A stretch of 64,000 nt of DNA from Planctomycetaceae bacterium (GTDB lineage: Bacteria; Planctomycetota; Planctomycetia; Pirellulales; Pirellulaceae): positions 1-64,000 of the forward strand of contig JAIYDN010000010.1 in NCBI GenBank assembly GCA_027487485.1. Direction: 5' to 3'. Positions 18,182-28,034 of the stretch are shown one piece after another. Under the pieces are notes generated by a model. That model saw nothing but the letters and a program-made list of their open reading frames with translations, did not search any database and was not told the origin of the DNA. The position numbers were made by a program, and so were the translations under genes. Numbering within the stretch: position 1 is the stretch's first letter; the number at the start of each line of letters is the position of its first letter.

Positions 18182-18919
18182 ATGCACGAATCGCAATCAT
18201 TACTTGGAAAAAATGTTATTGTCACCGGGGGGGCCACAGGCATCGGCTTTGCAATTGCCCACCAATTCGCACTAGCTGGCGCGCGAGTCGTCATTGGATC
18301 AAGACGTGAGACAGCCCTGGAGGAAGCCCTTAAGAACTCAGGAAAGATCCACGCGGGTAAGCCCCTGGATGTCGCTTCGCGAGCAAGCGTCGAAGCCTTC
18401 TTTGCATGGGTTGCTACGACGCTGGAGCATGTGGACATTTTGGTCAACGCAGCGGGGGTCAACATTAAAGATCGATCGATCGGCGCAATGGCACCCAGTC
18501 AATGGGACGAGGTAATGGCGATCAACGCAACCGGCGCTTACAACTGCATCTATTCCGTTTTGCCTCAGATGCGAGCCAGGAAAGCCGGCATGATCATCAA
18601 CATATCGAGCGTCGCAGGAAAACGAGCCTTGGCACTAGGTGGAGTCGCTTATTCTGCCAGCAAGTTCGCCATGACGGCTCTTGGCACCTGCGTCGCCAAC
18701 GAGGTCGGAGCAGAAGGTATTCGTGTGACCAACGTCTACCCCGGCGAAGTGGACACGCCGATCCTGGATCACCGACCAACCCCTGTGACTCAAGACCATC
18801 GAGACTCCATTCTTAGACCGGATGATATCGCTCAGGTTGTAATCGGCCTGGCTGCTTTGCCCGCACGGGTTCACGTGCCTGAAGTGGTGATCAAGCCAGT
18901 ACATCAACAGTATTACTAG
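18182..18919 (+). CDS. SDR family oxidoreductase
   Basis: A 245-residue classical short-chain dehydrogenase/reductase from ATG 18182. The Rossmann motif TGGATGIG is at about residues 16-23, the NAAG motif (LVNAAGVN) is in the middle, the catalytic Ser lies in INISSVAG, and Tyr/Lys are in YSASKFA. The YPGEVDTPI segment follows the catalytic site. The C-terminus VHVPEVVIKPVHQQYY resembles SDRs of the YdfG/serine dehydrogenase-like group, so the substrate may be a hydroxy acid or amino alcohol, but that is uncertain. It diverges from NDH-2 and converges on the exonuclease gene with a 28-bp gap. Confidence 0.85.
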   Translation: MHESQSLLGKNVIVTGGATGIGFAIAHQFALAGARVVIGSRRETALEEALKNSGKIHAGKPLDVASRASVEAFFAWVATTLEHVDILVNAAGVNIKDRSIGAMAPSQWDEVMAINATGAYNCIYSVLPQMRARKAGMIINISSVAGKRALALGGVAYSASKFAMTALGTCVANEVGAEGIRVTNVYPGEVDTPILDHRPTPVTQDHRDSILRPDDIAQVVIGLAALPARVHVPEVVIKPVHQQYY

Positions 18920-18947
18920 GCAGGATAAACGGCCGGTAATTTACAAG

Positions 18948-19766
18948 TTAGCTGTTGCGGTCGCACTGTGCCCATTGATCGAGATATGCTCGGTACGCCG
19001 GATGATCGCTGGCTTGGCTTTCCAGCAATCTTCGAGCGGCATCGACCAATTCCTTCTCTTGTTCAGGCGTCACGCGCCCCATCAAAAGCTGCACTCTTAA
19101 AAACACGAAATAAGTGTCCAAAACATCGCATCGACAGTACTCGCTGATTTCAGCCAGTTTGCCAGCCGCGTAAAGATCCTGGACCATGTTCCCTTGAACA
19201 TCAAGCTTCCCCGGTTTGTCGATCAACCCTGCTGCCAGATTCAGCCCGCCTCGAAACCAAGTGCTGCCAAAATTGGTGAGTATCTCATGCAAGTCGACAT
19301 GCGATTGCAAGTTGTATCGATTCCTGTATTGCTCGTACGTTTTACCATGGATGTTAAACCAAGAAGCGATCGGAATCCCGTAGCGAAAAGCGGACAGTTC
19401 CATCAGCGGCACATCAAAGGATCGACCGTTGAAAGTGACTAAAGTCGGACGACCGTATCGCTCCCAGCCTGTCCAGAAAAACTTGGTGATCGTTGCCGGC
19501 CGAAAATGGGGCTCATCCAGCGACACGATCTCCATCAAGCTGAAGTCTTCGCGAACTTTGGCTGCAACCACCGCCACTGGTATGTGGTAAGTGTAGGGAA
19601 TGAAGTCGCGTCCACCCTCAATAAGCAGCTCTTGCCGAAACAAGCTGATTGCGTGCTCTGGCGAAAGCCCGCGATGGGCATATCGAGTTTTAGAAATGGC
19701 TGCCCCATCCGCCACACTTTCAACATCGAAAAGCAAATACTTGACTGCGTTCGAGGGGGCTGACAT
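18948..19766 (-). CDS. PolB-like 3'-5' exonuclease domain protein
   Basis: A 272-residue protein from ATG 19766; the ATG 39 bp upstream adds a hydrophobic stretch that looks spurious. It matches the predicted 3'-5' exonuclease family related to the proofreading domain of family B polymerases (DNA_pol_B_exo2). Acidic motifs of the DEDD type are visible: LLFDVESVAD (Exo I), LVTFNGRSFDVPLME (Exo II) and EYCRCDVLDTYF (Exo III). The SHVDLHEILTNFG block is also typical. It lacks a polymerase domain. It lies between an SDR gene and rarA; a role in DNA processing would suit the RarA/RecQ neighbours but is an inference. Confidence 0.82.
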   Translation of the reverse strand: MSAPSNAVKYLLFDVESVADGAAISKTRYAHRGLSPEHAISLFRQELLIEGGRDFIPYTYHIPVAVVAAKVREDFSLMEIVSLDEPHFRPATITKFFWTGWERYGRPTLVTFNGRSFDVPLMELSAFRYGIPIASWFNIHGKTYEQYRNRYNLQSHVDLHEILTNFGSTWFRGGLNLAAGLIDKPGKLDVQGNMVQDLYAAGKLAEISEYCRCDVLDTYFVFLRVQLLMGRVTPEQEKELVDAARRLLESQASDHPAYRAYLDQWAQCDRNS

Positions 19767-19917
19767 GATCGTGAAATTCAAAAAAGTGAAAGAAGCGAAG
19801 GGCAAACGATTGATCTCGCAAACTCAGCCGAGAGTTGTACCAGAGTCTATGCAGGGCCGCATCTAGGGCTCTGAGATTCAGTCACTGAAATTCAGTCACT
19901 GAGAATGAGCCAGAGAA

Positions 19918-21231
19918 TCACTTTTTCTTGAGCTTGGCCTTTATCTCAATCCAGCGGGTTGCGAGCTCCGCCTCGAACCCTCGACAGACCGGCACGTAAT
20001 ACTCGCGATCGACCCCCAAGTAATCTTGCTGCGCGATCCCGCCTTCGGATTCGTGCGAATATTCATACCCTTGCCCATGTCCTAACCTCTGGGAACCGGC
20101 ATAGTGCCCATCGCGCAAATGGATGGGGACCGGAATGGTTGTCCCAAGCATGACATCCTTTTTAGCAGCACCAATCGCCAAAGTTGCCGAATTGCTTTTG
20201 GGAGCCAAGGCCAGATAAATCGTCGCTTGGGACAACGTCAGTTCACACTCGGGTAGCCCGACAAATTCACAAGCTTGCATGGCCGCCACCGCCAATGGCA
20301 AGGCATGCGGGTCGGCATTTCCAATGTCTTCACTCGCGAGAATAACGAGCCGACGGCAGAGAAATCGAATTTCCTCGCCACTCTCAATGCATCGCGATAA
20401 CCAATAGAGAGAGGCATCGACATCTGACCCGCGAATGCTCTTGATGAGCGCGCTTGCCATATCGTAATGCTGATCTCCGCTTGCATCGAATTGAAGGACC
20501 TTCTTTTGCATGCTTTCGCGCACCAGGCCAACATCTAGTACGATTGGCGAACTATCCGATGACAAAATAGCCAACTCGATCGCTCCGAGCGCTCGCCGGG
20601 CGTCTCCTTCAGCCATCGTTGCGCAGTATTCCAAGGCATCGGGTTGAACTTCGATCGGGTACATGCCCATCCCCCGCGACTTGTCTTCAATGGCACTTTG
20701 CAACAACTGAACGATCTCGTCTTCGGTGAGCGGCTTTAGTTCAAACAACTGCGAGCGGCTCAAGAGGGCCCCATTCACGGAGAAAAAGGGATTGCTGGTG
20801 GTGGCTCCGACCAAGGCAACGATCCCATTTTCGACATCCGGCAACAAGGCATCTTGCTGAGCACGATTAAAGCGATGGATCTCATCGATAAACAAGATCG
20901 GACGAGCTTGCCCCATCGAGACTTCGTCTTTGGCCCATTGCAAGGCTTCACGCAGTTCTTTGATGCCGCTGGTCACCGCGTTCATTTGACGAAACTGTGC
21001 CCCCGTCTCGGCGGCAATCAAATGCACTAGCGTTGTCTTTCCCGTTCCAGGCGGTCCATAAAACAGAACCGATTGCAACCGCTTGGCTTCAATCAAACGC
21101 CGAAGCAATTTGCCAGGGGCGAGAATATGAGTTTGGCCAACAAATTCCTTTAGCGAACGAGGGCGCATGCGAGCCGCCAAAGGCAAGGCTTTGTCTCGAT
21201 TTCCCTTTTCAGCATGAGCAAACAAGTCCAT
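19918..21231 (-). CDS. rarA: replication-associated recombination protein A (AAA+ ATPase)
   Basis: A 437-residue RarA/MgsA (Mgs1/WRNIP1) homologue. ATG 21231 is preferred because a GAGGAAA Shine-Dalgarno lies 10 nt upstream; an in-frame ATG at 21273 is the alternative. Features are MRPRSLKEFVGQTHILAPG, Walker A GPPGTGKTT, Walker B ILFIDEIHRFNRAQQDALLP, sensor 1 LVGATTSNPFF, and the C-terminal tetramerisation region ending YVPVCRGFEAELATRW. RarA acts at stalled replication forks and interacts with SSB. It diverges from recQ across a 133-bp gap, so the two fork-maintenance genes may share control. Confidence 0.93.
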   Translation of the reverse strand: MDLFAHAEKGNRDKALPLAARMRPRSLKEFVGQTHILAPGKLLRRLIEAKRLQSVLFYGPPGTGKTTLVHLIAAETGAQFRQMNAVTSGIKELREALQWAKDEVSMGQARPILFIDEIHRFNRAQQDALLPDVENGIVALVGATTSNPFFSVNGALLSRSQLFELKPLTEDEIVQLLQSAIEDKSRGMGMYPIEVQPDALEYCATMAEGDARRALGAIELAILSSDSSPIVLDVGLVRESMQKKVLQFDASGDQHYDMASALIKSIRGSDVDASLYWLSRCIESGEEIRFLCRRLVILASEDIGNADPHALPLAVAAMQACEFVGLPECELTLSQATIYLALAPKSNSATLAIGAAKKDVMLGTTIPVPIHLRDGHYAGSQRLGHGQGYEYSHESEGGIAQQDYLGVDREYYVPVCRGFEAELATRWIEIKAKLKKK

Positions 21232-21364
21232 ATTCGATCGCTTTCCTCGGAAAGAGCTTTGCTTGGCTTCCATCAGTACTTGTCATCTGGAACGATCCCT
21301 ACGAAAATGATCGCCTTCGAAGTGTGTACCAAAACAAGGATAGCGGCAAGAGGATTGGTTGTTT

Positions 21365-24250
21365 ATGGCCGCAGTAGGACAAGTGGACTTGCAGGAAGCT
21401 TTAGGTCGTTTCGGCCTACAAGAATTCCGTAAAGGACAACAAGAAGTCATCAGCCATGTGATTGCTGGCCACGACTGCTTGTGCGTGATGCCTACGGGGG
21501 GCGGCAAAAGCCTATGTTATCAATTGCCCAGCTTGGTGCGGAGCGGCCTGACCATCGTCGTTTCACCGCTGATCGCGTTGATGAAAGACCAAGTCGATGC
21601 GCTGGTCAAGCGTGGAATTTCAGCCACCTTGATCAACAGTACCTTATCCCCCGCTGAACAAAACCAACGCCTTGAACACGTGGCCGGTGGACATTATTCC
21701 CTGGTCTATGTCGCCCCAGAACGATTACGAAATCCCAAGTTCCTCGACGCCATTCGCTCGACTCCTGTACAGTTGCTAGCGGTCGACGAGGCTCATTGCA
21801 TCAGCGAATGGGGGCACGATTTCCGCCCTGACTACCATCGACTGGGCCGCTTTCGCGAAGCCTTAGGGGATGTTCAAACGATCGCTCTAACCGCGACTGC
21901 AACCCCTCGCGTACGGCAAGACATCGTCGACTCACTGAAGCTGCGAGTCGCAAAGCACTTCATCACCGGATTCGCTCGCGACAATTTGTACTTCGGTTCG
22001 GTTCAATGCATGGGGGACCGGGAGAAAGATAAGCAGCTGATGGAGTTTTTGGCAAACCAATCAGGGACCGGGATTATCTACGCGGCGACTCGTAAACGCT
22101 GCGAAGCCTTGGTCGAACAAATCGCCAAAGAGGTCAAGGTAAGCGTCGGAGCCTACCATGCCGGCCTGATGCCCGACCAACGCAAACTGGTTCAGGATCA
22201 GTTCATGCGGGACCAACTGAAAGTCATCGTTGCGACCAACGCCTTTGGGATGGGAATCGACAAATCCGACCTGCGCTATGTGATTCACTACAACATGCCA
22301 GGAACCCTGGAGGCTTACTACCAAGAGGCTGGCCGAGCGGGACGCGATGGATTGCTTTCTCAATGCGTCTTGCTGTACAGCTCGCAAGACCGCTATGTTC
22401 AAGAGTTCTTTATCGAAAACGCGAACCCACCTCGTCAATTACTCGAACTGGTTTATGACTTTCTAGTCACAAGAACAGAGGTACCGATCGAACTCACCGC
22501 CGAGGAGATTCGCGAACTTTCGAACGCGCCGGCGACCACCGAAGCCATCAATTCTTGTTTGCAGATTCTTGGACGCACCGCAGTCATGGAACGGCTCGAA
22601 GTGGCCGGCGGACTGGCTATGTTCCGTATCAGCAGCAAGCTACCAACATTGATCGACCTATTGCCTAAAGAAGCCACCGTACGCCGCGCGGTATTGCGGG
22701 CCGTTGAGAAGGCGATCGGCGATCGACGCGACGAAGCAGTCTACATTCACCCGCGATGGTTGATGCAGCAATTGCAAATGGATCGCGAGGCATTGAACCG
22801 AAACCTTCGAGAACTAAGCAAACTTGAGAGCTTCGAGTACGTTCCTCCATTTCGCGGGCGTGCGATCCATTTCCGCCGACGCGATGTTCCATTCGCAGAT
22901 CTAAAAATTGATCACGAGACCTTGGCGGCACGAAAGAAAGCGGACTACGAAAAGCTGGACCAAATGGTCGCTTTCGCTCAAAGCCGTGCCTGCCGACAAC
23001 GTACCATTCTGGAATACTTTGGCGATGGTTCGGCGGCCAATTGCGGAATTTGCGATCGCTGCCAAGGAAAGTCCGGATGGCCGAAAATGCCTGAACTTCC
23101 CAAGAAGCCCGAACTACCAGCCAAACCCGAAGTTTCTAAAACGCCCGATCTCAAGCCAGCGCAACCGGAGTCTGCGCCAGTTTCACAGAAGCCTTCTACA
23201 AAGGGTGCTTTGGTCGCGAAGAATGGCTTGAAGGATCCTTCCCTTGGACTCTCAGATACCAGCCCAGCATTATTACCGACCGAGAGTAAGGCTGCTTACG
23301 ATTTGATTTGCACAATCCTCCGAGCGGTCGAACGAACGCATGGATATCTCAGCAAGACGCTCCTGACTCAGCATTTGCAGGGCGTGGAAAGCAAAGCCAT
23401 TCAAGGCCTGCGACTTCAACGACTCGCCGAGTTCGGGATCCTGTCTCAATGGAAGAAATCGCATTCAGCCAGTTTTCTGGACCAAAACCTAGACCTGGGA
23501 TTGCTCGATCTTTCGGAACTTCGTGCGAACAAGGTCACTGTTTGCGTCTCCGAGAAAGGAAAGGCTTGCCTGGAAGGAACCGCCTCCATTCCCGAATCCT
23601 TGATGAAGTTCGTTCACCAGTGCATGGCAGCTTCGGAAAAGGGACCGAAGAAGCGTGACGAGCCCCAGAAGGCTCCAGCATCGCAAGAAACGCAGCTTCG
23701 TCCGAAGTCCGCTGAAAAAAAACCTGATACCAAAACAGAAATCAACTCAGAGGTTTTGACGCCAACAAGACCAATAAGCTCAACAACCCAACCAAGTTCG
23801 CCAATCCCAACAAGCCCACCGAAGTTACCAACTTCACCGACTTCAACAAGGGCAGCATCGCACGCGGAGGATGACCGGCCGGTTCGATCTGTGGAAGCAT
23901 TGCCAACAGCAAATGTCACCGATGCGAACCAAGGACGCGAAGGGACTGCGCCCATGATGGAAGACTGGCGATGGACCGTGCGGATGGTCGAGCATGGCTA
24001 TCGGCTCGGTGAAATCGCGCTGGTACGAGGCAAAACGCCGGACGCAATTTTAGAGGATCTCACACGTGCCTTGAACAGTGGATGTCGCTTTGCGATCGAT
24101 CATCTGTTTGATCGTCGCACCCAGATCGCGCTGAAAGAATTGAAAGAATCCGATTCGCGGACCAATACCCCGCCATCCGGTTTGCAATCGTATCCTTCGC
24201 TTTGGAATTTCGTCCAGCGGTGGCTAGAACAAAGCAACCGCTCGAACTAG
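21365..24250 (+). CDS. recQ: ATP-dependent DNA helicase RecQ, with extended C-terminus
   Basis: A 961-residue RecQ helicase from ATG 21365, with AAGAGGA upstream. It has motif I MPTGGGKSLCYQLP, the DEAH box AVDEAHCISEWGHDFRPDYHRLG, and motif VI YYQEAGRAGRDG. The zinc-binding end (CRQRTILEYFGDGSAANCGICDRC) is near residues 536-558. A Pro/Lys-rich linker of about 60 residues then precedes an RQC-like winged-helix region (about 635-740). A second low-complexity Pro/Thr/Ser linker leads to a C-terminal HTH_40-like helicase tail (about 860-930). Typical bacterial RecQ is near 610 residues and has an HRDC domain, which I do not see. RecQ unwinds recombination and replication intermediates. Confidence 0.92.
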   Translation: MAAVGQVDLQEALGRFGLQEFRKGQQEVISHVIAGHDCLCVMPTGGGKSLCYQLPSLVRSGLTIVVSPLIALMKDQVDALVKRGISATLINSTLSPAEQNQRLEHVAGGHYSLVYVAPERLRNPKFLDAIRSTPVQLLAVDEAHCISEWGHDFRPDYHRLGRFREALGDVQTIALTATATPRVRQDIVDSLKLRVAKHFITGFARDNLYFGSVQCMGDREKDKQLMEFLANQSGTGIIYAATRKRCEALVEQIAKEVKVSVGAYHAGLMPDQRKLVQDQFMRDQLKVIVATNAFGMGIDKSDLRYVIHYNMPGTLEAYYQEAGRAGRDGLLSQCVLLYSSQDRYVQEFFIENANPPRQLLELVYDFLVTRTEVPIELTAEEIRELSNAPATTEAINSCLQILGRTAVMERLEVAGGLAMFRISSKLPTLIDLLPKEATVRRAVLRAVEKAIGDRRDEAVYIHPRWLMQQLQMDREALNRNLRELSKLESFEYVPPFRGRAIHFRRRDVPFADLKIDHETLAARKKADYEKLDQMVAFAQSRACRQRTILEYFGDGSAANCGICDRCQGKSGWPKMPELPKKPELPAKPEVSKTPDLKPAQPESAPVSQKPSTKGALVAKNGLKDPSLGLSDTSPALLPTESKAAYDLICTILRAVERTHGYLSKTLLTQHLQGVESKAIQGLRLQRLAEFGILSQWKKSHSASFLDQNLDLGLLDLSELRANKVTVCVSEKGKACLEGTASIPESLMKFVHQCMAASEKGPKKRDEPQKAPASQETQLRPKSAEKKPDTKTEINSEVLTPTRPISSTTQPSSPIPTSPPKLPTSPTSTRAASHAEDDRPVRSVEALPTANVTDANQGREGTAPMMEDWRWTVRMVEHGYRLGEIALVRGKTPDAILEDLTRALNSGCRFAIDHLFDRRTQIALKELKESDSRTNTPPSGLQSYPSLWNFVQRWLEQSNRSN

Positions 24251-24299
24251 GGAGCATGTAAGGCCCCAATCTACATTCCGGACTTAAAGCTGAAGAAAC

Positions 24300-25862
24300 T
24301 TAAAGCTGAAGAATTCGTAATGCATTCGACAACTGTAGCCATTCGCCCTGAGCCCCGATATGGGCTGTTTCAGCTCCTCCGCTGGCCAAGACGAGATTCG
24401 CTTCGTTCACATACTCGATGCAGGCTCGAACAGCTCGTTCGTCCCATTGAGTCCCAATGCCATTCTGCAAGATCTCAATTGCACGCTCCTGCCCCATCGC
24501 ATTGCGATAGACACGCGATGAAGTCATTGCGTCGTATGCATCCGACACGGCTAAAATCCTAGCCATCAAGGGAATGTTGTCCCCCTTCAACCCATGAGGG
24601 TAGCCGCCGCCATCAACCCGCTCGTGGTGGTAGAGCACGCCAGGTAACGCAAACTTAAGTTTGTCGAACTCTTCCAGGATCTTGTGCCCAATTTCAGGGT
24701 GTTGCTGAATAATCCGAAGTTCGTCCGGATCGAGCTTGCCCGCTTTCAACAATACTTGGTCAGGGATTCCAATCTTTCCAATGTCATGCAACACCCCAGC
24801 AACATAAATTTCTTGGCAAGCTACTTCCGACAACTGAAGCCGGGCTGCAATTTCATATGCAACGCGTCCTACTCGCTCGCTGTGACCGAAAGTGTAGGGG
24901 TCTCGAGCTTCGATCGCATGGCTCATCGTTCTCAGCATGCCCAGTACAAGCTTTTCGCTTTCTTGGAACAACACATTGCTATGCCCATCGACCAACAAAT
25001 AACCCGCTGCATCATGCAGCAACTGCCCATCGCGGTAGTTGAATTCAGGGGCGGACGCGGAAGCAATTCCTCCCGCATGCCGGCGTCGGTTGAGTGCGAC
25101 AATGAATCCGATTGGCTCGGGGACCCCAAGTGGCACAATGATACAAGATTTTAACTGAGCCAATGGAAGCGGCGTCTCTCGGCTATTCAAGATGACCGTA
25201 TCGCCAAGACTGGGTTTGGCGACCCGTTGCAACAACAATCGGATATCATCCAAGTGCCAATTGGGCCTACCTGAAATGGTCGACTCAAGCCCATGGCGTT
25301 CTGTTTCCGTATCTTGATACAGCGATATGGCGATCGCTTCGGCATCAATGATGTTTCGCAACGTTTCCAACGCTTGCTTCGGAAGATGCGCCCCTCGCTT
25401 TCTGTCGATCCGCTGAAAGTTGAGCTGTCGCAACCATTGACGTTCAGAATTGCTTCGAAACAATTCAGATTCTGCATCCAATAGAATCTGATCTTGTGAT
25501 TCGATCAGCACCTGCCTTCTCGAAGCAGCAAAACTGGTCGAAACCAGTCTTTCAACAGCACTTCGCGGCAAGTCCCGCATGACGCCAATCGCAAACCAGT
25601 TTTCATCCTCAGGATGCACCAGCGGAATCGCAAAGAAAATCGAATCCGACGCAGATTCAGAAAGCTGAAATTTCTTCTGCTTTCGGCAACGTTCGACCAT
25701 TGCCGTTGCCTCGGTAATGTCAACCCCAAGGGCAGCAAACTGATGTTCGGAAGCCCCACCGAAAGGACCGTAGGACTCAGAGAAGCAAATAGGCAAGCAC
25801 TCTGAACCCAGCAGCTGGGTTAGATCATCGCATTGTTGTTGGATGCTTGCAGGAAAGTACAT
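24300..25862 (-). CDS. HD-GYP domain protein with GAF-like sensor
   Basis: A 520-residue regulator, probably a cyclic-di-GMP phosphodiesterase. The N-terminal half (about 1-290) contains a sensor-like region; residues about 160-290 look like a GAF domain (IIDAEAIAISLYQD ... CIIVPLGVPEPIGFIVALNRR). The HD-GYP domain covers about 315-490, with HSERVGRVAYEIA, HDIGKIGIPD (HD at 359-360) and HHERVDGGGYPHGLKGD (412-428), then VSDAYDAMTSSRVYR. All expected metal ligands appear present, so it is likely active. No membrane span is obvious. It converges on recQ with a 50-bp gap that holds a short duplicated CTTAAAGCTGAAGAA motif. Confidence 0.9.
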   Translation of the reverse strand: MYFPASIQQQCDDLTQLLGSECLPICFSESYGPFGGASEHQFAALGVDITEATAMVERCRKQKKFQLSESASDSIFFAIPLVHPEDENWFAIGVMRDLPRSAVERLVSTSFAASRRQVLIESQDQILLDAESELFRSNSERQWLRQLNFQRIDRKRGAHLPKQALETLRNIIDAEAIAISLYQDTETERHGLESTISGRPNWHLDDIRLLLQRVAKPSLGDTVILNSRETPLPLAQLKSCIIVPLGVPEPIGFIVALNRRRHAGGIASASAPEFNYRDGQLLHDAAGYLLVDGHSNVLFQESEKLVLGMLRTMSHAIEARDPYTFGHSERVGRVAYEIAARLQLSEVACQEIYVAGVLHDIGKIGIPDQVLLKAGKLDPDELRIIQQHPEIGHKILEEFDKLKFALPGVLYHHERVDGGGYPHGLKGDNIPLMARILAVSDAYDAMTSSRVYRNAMGQERAIEILQNGIGTQWDERAVRACIEYVNEANLVLASGGAETAHIGAQGEWLQLSNALRILQL

Positions 25863-26578
25863 TGAAGTTTATTGAATACATCAATTTTCGATTTGCGCCG
25901 TGGGAGCTTCAGCGCGTGATAGGGAACACTAGAACATAAGACTTGGAATTGCGCCTGTCCGCGTTCACACATCAAAAACTATCCATATCATTGCAGTCTC
26001 CTGGATAAGCCACGCTGATCGTAGCGATTGTTCCGCCTTTGCAATGATTCGATTTTCGAACATGAAAATGATGGGTGGTGCAAACGCATCAAGTCGGGTT
26101 GCGTTTCTGCAACCAAAGGGCCTCTTACCAGAATGATCTATCGCGATCCTAGTTGAGCCGCAGGCGCTAGCCGCGTCATCCGCCATGAGCCGCGGGCGCT
26201 AGCCGCGTGAGTCGCTAGGTGCGGCGGGCGCATGCCTCATCATGCGATTTCCCCAAGGAGCCCGAAACGCCGCTTGCGGAGGGAGAGTCAGGCCAATTCC
26301 CCCGATAAATGCCAGGCTTTTCACGATTGCACTCGTACAAGTGAGTGTACTTCGTACGGCCATTACTAGGGATCGAGCACCGTAATTCGAGTACGAGCAC
26401 GCCAATGATTTCATGGAAAGCAGGCTCCACCATATACAAAACGACTAAGCGTTTGCTTTCAGCGTTTTGCTCTCAGGGAAGCGAATGATGCTGACCACAT
26501 GCGTCGGATCGGCACGTGAAGTGCGATGAGATTTTTTCGATCACAACGACCCTAGAGTCCCGTATCGAGGAGAAGCCC
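25863..26578. repeat. intergenic region with GAGCCGCGGGCGCTAGCC repeats
   Basis: About 700 bp without a convincing gene. Two copies of the GAGCCGC(A/G)GGCGCTAGCCGCG repeat lie at 26154-26178 and 26186-26210, eight bases apart. Downstream is a GC-rich stretch around 26220-26400 with AGTACGAGCACG-type motifs and short frames that are probably not coding. The last 30 bp hold the Shine-Dalgarno of the next gene (CGAGGAGA). Confidence 0.55.
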
Positions 26579-26998
26579 ATGAAATCCAATGCATCGATTT
26601 TGACTCCTATTGGAAGCAACCCAAATACTGGAAGCAACCCAAATCGGACTCTAGCCTTGCTGCTTGCCGGCCCTTTGGCTTTCGCAATTCTCACCACACA
26701 ATCATTTGCCAAGGACGAACCCCGATCGGAGGATGGCTGGCGGCGGACTACCCGCGGTTGGGAATATGCCCATGCTGTTCCAATTGTGCCAGAAAACCTG
26801 CGTTCGCCCAAAAACACTTCGCCAGTATCAACTCAAGCTCCCTCTGTCAGAACCCCCGCGCGCTCGGCCAAGAAAAGCCTTTGGTTTGTTTGGCAAAGCT
26901 ATGCTCTGCCTGTCGCGGCCGGAACGTTTTTCGTTAGTTTTAGCTGGTGGTTGCTAATCGATATTCCCAATAAAGCGATTGTTCGCAGACTGAGCTAA
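26579..26998 (+). CDS. small membrane protein of unknown function
   Basis: A 139-residue protein from ATG 26579, preceded by a strong GAGGAGA Shine-Dalgarno. Residues 9-22 contain a duplicated GSNPN motif that results from an 18-bp tandem repeat. A hydrophobic stretch (LALLLAGPLAFAILTTQSFA, about 26-45) looks like a signal sequence with cleavage near AFA/SFA. A middle Pro/Ser/Thr segment leads to a second membrane span (LPVAAGTFFVSFSWWLLIDI) and a short basic tail. I do not recognise a family. It is followed by the SDR/kinase pair after about 90 bp, with no sign of functional linkage. Confidence 0.6.
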   Translation: MKSNASILTPIGSNPNTGSNPNRTLALLLAGPLAFAILTTQSFAKDEPRSEDGWRRTTRGWEYAHAVPIVPENLRSPKNTSPVSTQAPSVRTPARSAKKSLWFVWQSYALPVAAGTFFVSFSWWLLIDIPNKAIVRRLS

Positions 26999-27089
26999 GC
27001 AGATATTAGCTCTTGCAAGTGATTGCTCGATTCCATCAAATAGGCCTCAGATGGATTGGATGAAGAGAATTACTCAGAGCAAGAGAATC

Positions 27090-27902
27090 ATGAGCAGTAG
27101 CCTTTTTCAGTTGAATGGTAGGACCGCTGTTGTCTTGGGCGGAACGGGCAGTCTAGGTGGGGCCATGGCTGAGGCATTGGGGGCGGCTGGGGCTCGGATT
27201 GCCATTCTAGGACGCAGTGCCGAACGAGGCATGCACCGTGCTGAACAAATTCGTCGCGATGGCGGCGAGGCCATTTTTCAATCTGCAGACGCATTGGATC
27301 GTGAATCGCTGATGCGAGCTCGTGACATGGTCGAACGTTCCTTGGGGCCGGTCGAAATTTTGATCAATGCAGCGGGCGGAAATCAAGCCGAAGCAACGCT
27401 GCAACCTGGCGATGATTTTTGCCAGTTGCCTCTGGACGCTTGGCAAAAAGTATTCGACTTAAACTTGATTGGCGGGACAGTGCTGCCATGCCAAGTCTTT
27501 GCAGAAACAATGCTTCTGAGAAATACGGGCAGCATCATCAACATCGCGTCCATGTCAGGGATTGTCCCTCTATCGCGTGTCGTGGCGTATTCCGCTGCGA
27601 AAGCCGCCGTGATCAACCTGACTCAGTTTTTGGCCCGCGAATGGGCTTCGCGAGGTGTTCGCGTCAATTGCATCAGCCCAGGTTTTTTCCCTGCCGAACA
27701 AAATCGCGGCCTGCTTTACAACAAAGATGGTGGCCTTTCACCGCGTGGTCAACAGATCATCGACCACACCCCTACAGGACGCTTTGGCTACGCTCATGAA
27801 CTTGCTGGAGCGATTGTCTTTTTAGCATCCTCCTCCGCGTCGTCATTCATCACGGGACACAATCTGGTCGTTGACGGCGGATTCTCCTCGACGACAATCT
27901 AG
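27090..27902 (+). CDS. SDR oxidoreductase, D-mannonate oxidoreductase-like
   Basis: A 270-residue short-chain dehydrogenase from ATG 27090, where the conserved N-terminus (LFQLNGRTAVVLGGTGSLGG) begins; an upstream ATG at 27051 is less likely. The NAAGG motif, catalytic Ser in NIASMSG and YSAAKAA are present. The CISPGFFPAEQNRGLL segment and the C-terminal FITGHNLVVDGGFSS match the fructuronate reductase/D-mannonate oxidoreductase SDRs (YjmF/UxuB-like of Bacillus), which interconvert D-fructuronate and D-mannonate. The next gene encodes a KDG-kinase-like protein, which supports a hexuronate pathway. Other sugar-acid substrates remain possible. Confidence 0.78.
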   Translation: MSSSLFQLNGRTAVVLGGTGSLGGAMAEALGAAGARIAILGRSAERGMHRAEQIRRDGGEAIFQSADALDRESLMRARDMVERSLGPVEILINAAGGNQAEATLQPGDDFCQLPLDAWQKVFDLNLIGGTVLPCQVFAETMLLRNTGSIINIASMSGIVPLSRVVAYSAAKAAVINLTQFLAREWASRGVRVNCISPGFFPAEQNRGLLYNKDGGLSPRGQQIIDHTPTGRFGYAHELAGAIVFLASSSASSFITGHNLVVDGGFSSTTI

Positions 27903-28034
27903 CCTCGCCGGTGGGTTGTTTTCAAACATTCAAGTCTTAGCCTTGGATGATTTACCAATTCCCGAATTCGCAATTCTGTTTTCTTTTTTGGTTCTGTTTC
28001 CTTCCTCTCGTTTATCTGGCTTCTTGGAGAAAAA

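Noticed and set aside
26199-26439. Minus-strand frames of about 71-74 codons in the GC-rich spacer
   Set aside because: No family match or ribosome site, and they overlap repeat DNA.
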